From: Solen grandis
Taxonomy: Eukaryota; Mollusca; Bivalvia; Adapedonta; Solenidae
Reading direction: 5' to 3'
Assembly (NCBI GenBank): GCA_021229015.1
Contig: CM037783.1
Span: 27,286,154-27,350,153 of the forward strand
DNA: 64,000 nt
Under the pieces are notes generated by a model that was not told the DNA's origin, did no database searches, and saw only the letters and a list, made by a program, of their open reading frames with translations. Positions within the stretch are counted from its first letter, which is position 1; each line of letters starts with the position of its first letter. Both the position numbers and the translations under genes were made by a program. Positions 38,101-50,100 of the stretch are shown here, piece by piece.

Positions 38101-41100
38101 ACCTGCGCACCTCCATCCTCTTTCTCCTTGGGGTTCTCTTCCGTCAAACAGCGGATCAGGACTCCAATGGCCTGTTTCAAACCGTAAACCTGTAACCCAT
38201 GACAACAACAAGATCAGGAACAGGGGTCAATCCTTTGAATGTCAACCCAATAAACCTTAGGATTTTAGCACTGAATTATAGATGGAAAATTGACAACAAA
38301 ACTGTCCCTTCTCCTTCATTCCTAAATGCACTAGAACATCTCGTCTCTGGCCCTTATTCATCAATATGTAAGTAAGGGCAAGTTTTCAAAGAAATCTTTA
38401 GCTTTTCTTTAAATATTTAAGTGTCTCCAGTTTTATATCATAATAAACAACCCGAATTCTTAACAGATAATGGGTCTTTGTAACTTCATTCAATCTTAAA
38501 AAAAACAAAAACAAAAAAAAACAATAAAAAAAAACACATAAGCCTTAAAGAAGCTTACAAAAATGAATTTTCCTCAGATAATATGATGACCATTAAAATC
38601 GAAAGCAGAAGTTCTTTGATATGATCATACCTCATGAAATGCTATCTTCAAAATCAGACAAAAAAATAAATGTCTGTGTCAAACTGATTGGTTGATGAGT
38701 GTTTGACTGAAATGAAGGGGTTGGTTGATTGGTCAGAAACATGGCCAAAGGGTATTTCATCAGAAATAAATTTTCTATTCTCTTTTTCATCAAAATTTGT
38801 GTACTAAGGATAAGTACATTATTGTTAATAAAAATATTCCTAACAAAGCATGACAATTAGTTTATCAACATTTTTTAATGTCATTGGCTTAATAGTTTGC
38901 CAGGTGGTAATGCTTACATTTTGTTTGTTGTACTTACCTGTTCAGTGTCACATTCTTTGAAAACGCCCACTCTCAGAATGTGGTTGACATAGTCACAGAT
39001 CTTGTTGTCAAACACCACTGCTTGGTTGGTTCCGTTACCCTGGAAACACAACGCCAAATAGTATGACATCGTAGTGAAATCTGCAAGCCTTGTCATGTTA
39101 AACGTATAAATATTTTGGTTATTTATATACAGTTTGTTTAAAATTTAGGTGAAGCATAGATTTATCTCAACATAGGAAACAATACTTTAACTTTAGTTTG
39201 AATTAAAAGTTTGAAGTCCAAAGCATATCCAAAATAGGTATTTTCAAATATATATAATATTTTTCAATTTAGTTAGAAGGTAAAAAGGATTGATCATAAA
39301 ATCAAAGGTATGTAGCATACCCTTCCACCCATATCATCATCTAGTTTACAGTAAACTAGAGCTACCACTGACAGTGATGTATATTCCTCCTACACAGCCT
39401 TATCTCTGTTTGATTGTTCGATCAATTGATTTTCATGTCCCACCGACAGTGTTGCCACACTGCAGTATCTCACTATAAACCTGTTGCATGATACCATTCC
39501 CAGTCATGTTATTCCACCTGGCCAGCCACTTTTAGAACTACCCTGAGCTGAGCACCAAGCATGGGAGCTATACCAGTACCATTTTCAACGAATTTGAATT
39601 AACACTCCTGGGTATAGAACCCACAACCTACCAATTTCGGAGCAGCTACTCTAACCACAAGGACCAGTCTCTCAGTATGAAATGATAAATATTATGTAAA
39701 ATAGGATGACATGGGACAATGGGCATGATTCCTATACAGTTCAGCCTCAGTCTGCAAACCTTGGGTTTAATGTACCCCATATTTGAATGAAATAGCAATT
39801 GCAGGTCAGTTTTTATGAATTCTTGCGACTATCATGTAAATGATAAACCCAGATATAAGAGAAAGTGACTGGCTACTGGTCTTGAAATCTTACCGAGGTA
39901 AACTCCACTAGAGTTTCAAACACCTGTGTGATGAGGGCAATTGAATTCTTGTTGATGTTGGAGTAAAGGATGTTAAGGAACTTGGTTGTCTCTCCAACAA
40001 GATTCACAGACTTGATGTTGTCCGGTTGCTCTCGAAGGTAACTCTACAAATGAAAGTGATCTTGTTGGGGGAATGTATAAATGTATGTACACACATAATT
40101 CAAGAGAAAATAAAATATGTTGATGAAAGATAAATAAAATAAAACAAGAAATGTTCCTTGGAAAACATGTTTCACCTGCTGAAAGAAGTGTGACAGGCAA
40201 AGTGTGGCAGACAGATGACAAAGAATTGATCCCTTTGTGTCAGCTCTGCTAACAGCAGGTGACACACAAATTTCAATGCAAAGCACAGTCTTAAAGGTGT
40301 ATTTTGTGATAGGACAAACAACTTAAAATCAACATTTTACCATGTGCTAGTTCTAATGCCTGAATAATTTAGATACAGATAGATATTATTTCATACATTT
40401 CTTTTTGTAATTCATATAGAACTAACAAAATCCTGTTCGATGGGCACGAATCACTAATTTTTGTACATATACCTCATATAATATAAATAAAAAGTAAAAG
40501 ATTTGAAAAATAAATCTCTTTCAAATATGCAGAATACTACATCTTATGTCATGTCATGACTTACCTGTAAGCCACTGTGCTGGTTGTCACACATCAATCC
40601 AAGAATCCTCAGCACCAGCTCTACATCTTATGTCATGACTTACCTGTAAGCCACTGTGCTGGTTGTCACACATCAATCCAAGAATCCTCAGCACCAGCTC
40701 TACATCTCATGTCATGACTTACCTGTAAGCCACTGTGCTGGTTGTCACACATCAATCCAAGAATCCTCAGCACCAGCTCGATATAACCATCGTCCTTAAA
40801 CTCAAGGTCAGTTGGCATCTCAGAGGCACTGGACATCAGGGCTTGGACCTCTTCATCTTCCATGTTCTATAAGTAAGTCCACCATTAGAAACATATGTAA
40901 GGTTTTCTTGTATTGTTACTAGTTAAGTTCTTATCAAAATTGTTAAGCAATTGCTTTTTAGCAAATTCTTACAAATTGCAGTACAATTGGTAAAGTCAGG
41001 GTTATCAGTAACCCCTAATTTTGAATCTCTGACCCAAAACTACATGGTGTTATGAATTCCACTAGTAAAACAAAGTCAATCATGGCCATCCATGGCACAG

Positions 41101-44100
41101 AGTAGAGGAACTATCCAGAAATTAAATGTTTTGTGCAAAATAAAAACAAATTGTGTTCAATTGTACAGACCTACAAATTTAAAACTAACACGGTCTTAAA
41201 GAAGTTGACATTTATTTCCCGTACGTCTTAAAACCTGTTTGTCTTTGGTAGGAACAAATACTTTAGGAGAAAATACTGAATTTCATATACATTTACACAC
41301 TGTCTTTGACACTCAGGTCTTTGCTCAACTATTCTTTATAATCTTTGTTAAACTTCTTAATGAAAACTGAACACCGCACTGAGTGATTCAACTGGTACTG
41401 CATACATAATGCTATATGCAGCTCATTATCTTATTTTCCCAAGAAAATCTACATCATGATCAAAAGAAGCATTCTGGCTATATCATTTAATAATTAACAG
41501 CTAATAAAATATATATGAAAATATTACTAATGCTACAAATATCTTAATTTTTTATTCATACTATATGTGTAAACTATATACTTAAACCATTTACTCAGAA
41601 CAAAAAGTTTTCCAAATAAATGTGAAAACAAAAAATCTTATAATCATTAGGAACACAGAAATGAAGGGGTACATAACTGATTGGTGGAAAGGTTCACATA
41701 AAACATCTTTTCTGTTTAAGTCAACTCTGGTGTTATAGAGAGATTATATTCATAACAAGAGGACCATGATGGCCCTAGATCACTTGAAAGAATACAAAAG
41801 CTTATTTAAAGCCATTCAAATCACTTTATATTACTACTTTCAGCAGCAACCAGATTAAAGTTTTAGAAACAAAATATTCTTAAGTTAGTCAATCATTTGG
41901 AGGCCTTGTATTTCATGGGATAAACTTTATTTTAGGAATTATGGAAGACAGCCATGAGACAACCATTTGTGAAAAAAGAAATTAGATTTTACCCATTGGC
42001 TTCATTGAAGAAGAATTTTGAAATTTTCTATATAGAGCTGTATCAGGAAACTACCAGAGCCCCTTGTGGCCTCATTTTTCAAGAGATAAACTTTATTTTG
42101 GCAGTTATGGCAGGCAGCCATGAGGTGACCATAAATGACAGAAATTTTTTATTTCTTACTATCCGTGGAGTATATGAGGAAACAAGATCACTAGGGGCCT
42201 CTTTTTTATGGGATCAACTTTATTTTAGCAGTTATGTTAGACAGCCATGAAATGACAATTTGTTTAAAATAGAATTATATTCTGTTCACTGGCTTCGTAG
42301 AAGAATAATTTTGAAACTTTATATAGAGTTTAAGGAAACTAGCCAACTCCCTAAGAGCACCAGTTTTCAGGGGATCAACTTTATTTTAGCAATTACGGTT
42401 GACTGCCTTGAAGTGACCATTTGTGCTTAATTATATTATATTCTGGCCATTGGCTTCACAGAAGAAAAACAATTGAAATTTTCTATAAAGAATATATAAG
42501 AATACTTCTCAACCCCGTGGGGCCCATTTTTCTGGGGATCAACTGTACTGCTGGTAGCCATTGCAACCAGAGTTCTGCATGGATCAAGTTTTTATTAACT
42601 TTTGTGAAGGGCCATCCAAGGGTCATTCATGCTAAGTTTCTTCAATTTCTACCCAATGGTTTCAGAGGAGATGTTGTTTAAAATTTGTTGTTTACAACAG
42701 AAGATGGGCAGTGACAGAAGCAGGGTGATAACAATAGCTAACCTTGAGCATGTTGTGCTCTGGTGAGCTAAAAATTCTTATAAATTAAGATATTACGGTA
42801 AACTGAAAAAGGAGTATTTTAGATTTTCTAGTGAAGCTTTTAAGATAAACAAATTTCAAAAAGTGTTTATATAAGAGTATTAGAAATGTCAGTTTTATTT
42901 AGTAATACATCGTGATGAGCATTATAGGACTGATAAAGTATAATTCCTCTCCCAATGCACCTTCCTGTTTTTATATTGATAATTTCAACTCAAACTTAAC
43001 CTATTTTCTATAATTTTCAGTGATAAGTTTTCACATACGGCTAGGTATTCGATGAAAGATTTCTATTTTTCTGTAGATATTGGAAAGTTCCATAAGTTCC
43101 AATGTGTAACCGACAGGTTTTCCAAGTATTACTAAAGTTAGTAACATGCAGCCACACTAAGACCTGCACTGTTAAATTGACAACTTGATTGAGAAGCTAT
43201 TAGACTGTTTTCTAAAAGCAATGTGAGCAATATTTGCGATTATTACTTTTTTTAAATTCTTGCAATCCATAATTTCAGTCAAAATTTGGCAATTTATTCC
43301 GTACTAATGAACTTCCAAATGAATCAAGTCCTATAAATATTAGTTATAATGTGTGAAGAAAAATAAGTTCATGGTGGTATGTGGAGCATATAGTAGTATT
43401 GTGGGCACAGTATTCAGTGTAAAAATACTTATTGGCATGTGTGACAATCTCATATTGTGTGAATATATTCCAAGATAACGTAAAAACATAAAGGACGACA
43501 ATAAGTCTACACCACTATTCAAAGTAATTCATATACATACACATGGTACAAAAGGGAACAAGACAAAGGAAATAAATAGCCTCACACTTGAAATAAACAA
43601 TACCAAATGATTGACAAAGAGATATCTTTCCTAACCCATATAACTAAATGACATATAAACAGACAATAATACAAAACAAGGGGGTTAGGATGCATGCTTA
43701 ATTGTCATGTACAAAATAAAAAATATATATGTGCATACTTTTGATCTCGATGGTTTTATCTGGTAAAGATTGCAGCATGACAAACAATTAAAAGAAAATA
43801 TGAATGAATGAAGCAATATATAGATGCATAACAATCGTCCACTTAGTACACCTCTGTGTTTAAATCCAGTGAATATAAATACTGCTATCCAGAAATGATA
43901 CATACTACTGGATTTATATAATGCTATTTCTTTTTGTAAAAAAATATAAAGGATGACATTTTTTTCATAATAAGTTAATAACGGATATTGATAAACAATA
44001 GCCAAATTTATCGCACAGATAAAATTCGTACCGTTTCCTTGTTGTTTACATGAAACAGGAAGTAATATTCTATGTATGCACCGTTTGAAGGTCAAGGTTA

Positions 44101-47100
44101 CTTTGCTTAACTTAAAGCGCGGCTTCAGCTAAACTCGCTAAACTTTCGATCAGTTTAAAATAAATTAAGGTATTTGGTAAGATGCCTAGAGGCAGGGGTC
44201 GGAGGACGCGGGGAGGTGCAGGAGTGCCCTATACGCGCGGCAGAGGAGGCGGCACAGCAAATTCAGAGGCTAGCGTTACTGAAGTGGTGCAGCTGTCTGC
44301 AGACACGTGCACCACTTCGCCAGGTAATACCGGTAATCAATTGGATAATAACCAACCCGGTCATGTTTTCTCTGCTCTTTTCCAACCACCGCCAGATCGT
44401 CAGCACCGAGATGGGACGGTCCAATCGTTTCAGGATAACACCTCTGGGTTTTTCTTGCCCGAAAGTTCCATCTCGTGTGCTGACGATGACCTGACGATGC
44501 ACGTTCCCTCAGAAATTGTAAAAAAGATTTGGCTCGGGGAATATGTCAATCTTGCCCTATTGTTAAAAACTGGGGCTAATGATTATAACACTGTCACAGA
44601 GCAACAACTCTGCGTCAATGAACAGGGACAAATTGTATCAAAACAAAAACCGGGCCGCAGAATTCGAACAATTCGGGAGTGGACTGATGCATTTATTGTG
44701 TTCATGGCAATCTATATAAAAAAGAAGCCCGGCGCTGCACAGGAACTGCTACATTACATGAATGTAATTAGGGATGCAGAAAGTAGGAGTCCAAATTTGT
44801 CATGGTGTGCCTATGATGAAAATTTCCGCATGCGTCAAGCAAATTCATTACAAAATTGGGGTAAAATTAACCCAGATCTCTGGCTTAGATGCATGTCTTT
44901 CAATCAGCAAAGCACGCCTAGCAGTCACTCAGCAATAAATAAATCGCAAATATTCGCTTCTCAAAGACCTCGTGGTATTTGTCTTGACTTTAACAACCCC
45001 AAAGGGTGCTTCTACAAAAACTGTAAGTTTTCTCACAAATGTTTAGGCTGTGGTAAGGACCATCCAGAATTTAGATGCTTTCGTACAACCAAAAGAACAT
45101 AATGGACCACAAAATCGTTTCAATTTAAGTAAGTCCCCAATTGTCTTAGAAATGCTGAGCACGCTCTTGTCTGATTACCCAGATCATGAGGCTGGGACGA
45201 AACTGCTAAGAGGTTTTGAAAATGGTTTCTCTTTAGAATATACTGGTGAAAGAAAAAATTTTGAGTGCAACAACCTAAAATCTGCAATGGATAAAAAAAT
45301 TTTGGTTTCCGAATTAATAAATAAAGAAATAAGTGAGGGGAGAGTTGAGGGTCCTTTCAGTACACCACCTTTTAAAAATTTTCGTGTTTCTCCACTAGGC
45401 CTTGTCCCTAAAAAAGAGGCAGGCAAATTTCGTTTAATCCACCATCTTTCATACCCTGATGGTGATTCAGTGAATGACCATATAGACCCAGATCTCTGCT
45501 CTGTTAATTACACTAGATTTGATGCTGCAGTCCAGATGGTTCAGCGCCTAGGTAAAGGTGCTCTGCTAGGAAAAGCAGATATAAAATCAGCATTTAGGTT
45601 AATCCCAGTTTCACCCGAAGATTATTGCTTGCTAGGTTTCAAGTTTGAGGGAGGGTACTATTTCGACAAGGCACTTCTATTTGGTTGCAGTATTAGCTGC
45701 GCAATTTTTGAAACATTCTCAACTTTTCTAGAATGGGTTACTAAGCAAAACTGTGACCAAGCCGAACTTGAACATTATCTTGATGATTTCATCTTTGGTT
45801 GTAAGCCGGGCACTGATCAATGCTTCCAGACAATGCATACTTATTTTAATATATGTAGCTCTATAGGTGTACCAATTGCAAAGGAGAAAACAGTTTGGCC
45901 AACCACTGTTCTGGTTTTCCTTGGCTTGGAGCTTGACTCCGTGCTATCACAGGTCAGAATTCCTAAAGAAAAAATTGAACAAATAGTTACATTGATTAGG
46001 GAGACCCTTACCAAGAAAAACATTAAATTAAAGGCTATGCAATCCATAATCGGACTACTCAACTTTATGTGCAGGGCAATCGTACCAGGTCGACCATTCT
46101 GTAGACGCTTGATAAATTCAACCCGGGGTATTACTAAACCCTACTACCATATTCGCATTTCCAAGGGCATGCGGCAAGACCTTGAGATGTGGCTTACTTT
46201 CTTCAAAGACTTCAATGGAATTTCTGTCTTTCATGACAAGTTTTGGTCTCTGAATAGCAACGTTTCTCTTTTCACAGATAGCTCTGCAGCAGTTGGTAAT
46301 GGGTTTGGGGCTTACTTTAGGGGGAAATGGTCCTATGGTGTTTGGCCAGCTGATTGGCACAATCAGGGAGTGACAGATGATATAACACTTTTAGAATATT
46401 TCCCAATTTTAGTGGCTGTTTACATATGGGGCAAGCAACTGCAGAACAAAAAGGTAAAATTTTTGTGTGACAATGCTTCAGTTGTAGCAATCTTAAACGC
46501 GCAAACTTCTAAATCCCAGAGAATTATGGTCTTAGTTAGGGCCTTGACACTGAAGTGCCTTGAATATAATATAGTGCTGAAGGCTGAGCATGTCCCAGGC
46601 GTAAAAAATGATATTGCTGATAGTTTATCTCGTCTTCAGTGGTCAAGATTCCGCAAGCTGGCACCAATGGCAGAGAAGAACCCCACACCAGTACCAACAT
46701 ACCTCTGGAACATCTTCAGTTTAAATCCAGACAGCTTCTAAATGCAGGCTTGTCAGCAAATACCCATAAAGTTTATAGAAATGCGATCACATCTTTCAAG
46801 AACTTCAAAATGAATTACGCATTAAAGGACGAATGGCCTGCCCCGGTTTATCACATTGAGATGTTTCTAGCTTATTTGTTTGACAAAGGCTTTGCATATA
46901 AGACTGCAGCTACATACATATCAGCTATTAGTTATTTTCACAAAATAAATGAAATGTTAGATCCAACTCAGAGCTTTGCAATAAGTAGTAGATTAAGGGG
47001 ATATCAAAGATTTAAACCATCAGCTGACAGGCGTCAACCAATAATGTATGAACTGTTGGTTGAAATCCATGATAAGCTACATTCTGTATGTCACAACGAA

Positions 47101-50100
47101 TATGAAACCTTACTTTTTCAAACAGCATACTCAGTTGCTTTCTTTGGTCTCTTTCGTGTCGGGAACTTACTTTCACTACGAAAGACATGAGTGATAGGCC
47201 AATTTTTATTTCAGACTTGACATTAAAGAATCAAAGTGCTTCCATCAACCTACGGAAATCTAAATCTAACCAAAGTGGGCAAGCACAAATCATCAGATTG
47301 GAAGCCCTTGATACAAGAGTATGCCCAATATCTCTGTTAAAAAGATTTGTAGCAGTAAGACCACAAGGGTCTGTATACTTGTTCTGCCATGCCAACGGTT
47401 TACCTTTAACACATTACCAATTTGGGGCTGTCCTTTCAAAAAATTTAAATCAGTTGACCAATTCCTCGGGTTTCTTTCGCACTCATTCCTTTAGAATTGG
47501 TGCAGCAAGTTGGCTTGCATCCAAGGGTGTAGATAATGAAACAATCAAGAAATTGGGGAGATGGTCTTCAAATTCTTTTACAAAATACATACGCATTTGA
47601 TATGGCTTTGTTTCAATGGACCATTCCTGAACTTCCTTGTTACTCCTTCATGCAAATAAAAGGTACATTAACCTACTTGATCGACAGTTTATGGATGGTC
47701 CATTCTTATTGTTATTACCTGTCATTTCATAGTTACTAATTGTGGATAAGTTATATTTTCAGATGTTTGGCTTATTGGTGACAGTTACATATACTGGATG
47801 GAGCAGAGAGCTCATGAACGCCACATCAACTCGGACCTAGGAGTTACTGGCAGGCAATTGGCATGGTTTGGTCACCGTGGTATGAAGTGGAGGGACTTTA
47901 GACACAAACTACAGTATGTGGCACTCCACTATAAAGCGCCCAAGGCTATCTTTATCCATCTGGGTTCCAATGATCTGGGAGACACAAATGGCTGCCAACT
48001 GGAATATACTATCAAAAATGACTTGTCAAACTTGCATGCAATGTTCCCACATAGTCAAATTGTTTTTTTCAGCCTTACTTCCAAGATTAATCTGGTCTCA
48101 TACAAACATTCCGAAAGAAAAAATCGAAAGAAAGCGAAAGCATTTGAATGGTAGGTTGAGGCGTTTCATGGGTAGGGTAGAAGGTACTTTTATGCAGCAT
48201 GAAGATATAAAAAGTGATACTCCAGGACTTTTCTTTAGGGATGGTGTGCACTTGTCAGATGTTGGTATTGACTTGTTTATGCTTAGTTTCCGAGATTTGT
48301 TGGAAAAGCTGCAAGCTAAATAGGTGGTGGAATTTTGGGGCGAATATTCTATTCGTGTGGCGGAAAATTCTGGGGAGGGAGGCCATGAGATACCCTGCAA
48401 TGCGTATTTTCACCCTGCATTGTCTTGAGACTGTAGGGTCTGGTCTGGTGCGTCAAATCTGACATGGGAGTTGGACCTCATGTCAGTAGTCCCTCTGGTT
48501 TATACGGGGGACTGTCTGGTGCGTCAAGTCTGGCATGGGAGTTGGACCTCATGTCAGCAGTCCCTATTGTCTATACCTGGGACTCTCAAGGAGCGTTTCT
48601 TTTGTCATGTCATAAGAGATGGACCTTATGACATGTGGTTTGCTGGTGCGTCTTGGTTGTTGCGAATGCAGGGCTGGTCTCCCCCTCCGGTGTTTTCCCC
48701 CTAACCAAATTGAGACCATACTGCCACAATCAAAGAGAAGTTAAGTGTGCAACATTAAGTAGAAGGTTATGTTTTAGTTTGTCAACGATAATGCGGTTTT
48801 CTTATGGTTTGTCATGTACGGAAATAAACCGATATGTGCTTTTACATTTTGTGTTTTGTTGCTGAATTTTAGCCATATTGCGATAATAACGGATATTGAT
48901 AAACAATAGCCAAATTTATCGCACAGATAAAATTCGTACCGTTTCCTTGTTGTTTACATGAAACAGGAAGTAATATTCTATGTATGCACCGTTTGAAGGT
49001 CAAGGTTACTATTCTTATCAAACGGCTTTAAATCAAATTTGTTATATTCCAATCTAATAAGTTTTCATGCTAAACCTTTTCCATATTTCAGTATTGAGCT
49101 GCTCTCAGGGGCGGAAAATTCTGGGGGGGGGCCGTAGGGTCTGGTCTGGTGCGTCAAATCTGACATGGGAGTTGGACCTCATGTCAGTAGTCCCTCTGGT
49201 TTATACGGGGGACTGTCTGGTGCGTCAAGTCTGGCATGGGAGTTGGACCTCATGTCAGCAGTCCCTATTGTCTATACCTGGGACTCTCAAGGAGCGTTTC
49301 TTTTGTCATGTCATAAGAGATGGACCTTATGACATGTGGTTTGCTGGTGCGTCTTGGTTGTTGCGAATGCAGGGCTGGTCTCCCCCTCCGGTGTTTTCCC
49401 CCTAACCAAATTGAGACCATACTGCCACAATCAAAGAGAAGTTAAGTGTGCAACATTAAGTAGAAGGTTATGTTTTAGTTTGTCAACGATAATGCGGTTT
49501 TCTTATGGTTTGTCATGTACGGAAATAAACCGATATGTGCTTTTACATTTTGTGTTTTGTTGCTGAATTTTAGCCATATTGCGATAAAACTACTTTAAAT
49601 TCTCATGCTTTTTAACCCTTTCCCTCATAGAGGAAACCATGAAAAGACCTGTGCGAACAGTATAAAACCAGATCAGCATGCGAGTAACTCGCAGGCTGAT
49701 CAGGTTTTATGCTGTTCGCTGCTCCTCAGTGGTCTGGAAATGAGGATTTTATAATTAAATTTGGTAAGGTTTAACTGTGGTTTTCTGCAGATCAGGCTTT
49801 ATGTGGTACCTATTGAGTGCGTCAAAATGAGTCTATATGAGGGAAAGGATTAATCAATGGTTCCATGCCCCACACACACCTTTATACCACATGTTTATAA
49901 TAGATAAATTATTTACATGGATGGAAGAGTATCATGTATCTGAAACACGTTTATTTTTTCATAATTCAACAACCCTTTTAATTAAGAAACCACTTTTTTG
50001 TATTCTGTTGGCAGGTCATTTTAACCCTCTACCTCATGAACATCCATGTTCAATTTCATATCTTATTGAAAATTAATATACTAAACAACACAAACATACT

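Larger units (their letters stand above)
43977..49587 (+). mobile_element. Ngaro-type tyrosine-recombinase retrotransposon, near complete
   Basis: 5.6-kb element in the intron between x11 and x12, antisense to the host gene. Its ends are split direct repeats in the order A1 (43977-44102), coding region, B1 (48359-48886), A2 (48885-49010), B2 (49110-49587). That arrangement, plus a reverse transcriptase/RNase H together with a tyrosine recombinase instead of a DDE integrase, defines the Ngaro branch of the DIRS order. An SGNH hydrolase ORF also fits Ngaro. A1/A2 and B1/B2 are near-identical, so the insertion is young. No target-site duplication is evident, as expected for tyrosine-recombinase insertion. 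Two frameshifts suggest this copy is not fully functional, or that the assembly has small errors. Confidence 0.9.

Noticed and set aside
41954..42681. ORFs of 86-98 codons in the dispersed repeat
   Set aside because: Internal tandem modules keep the frame open by chance; no known domain.
43685..44095. 136-codon minus-strand ORF
   Set aside because: Ends inside Ngaro repeat A1, no motif, AT-rich composition as in the intron around it.
48471..49566. ORFs of 76-112 codons repeated twice
   Set aside because: They are identical because they lie in repeats B1 and B2; no protein features.
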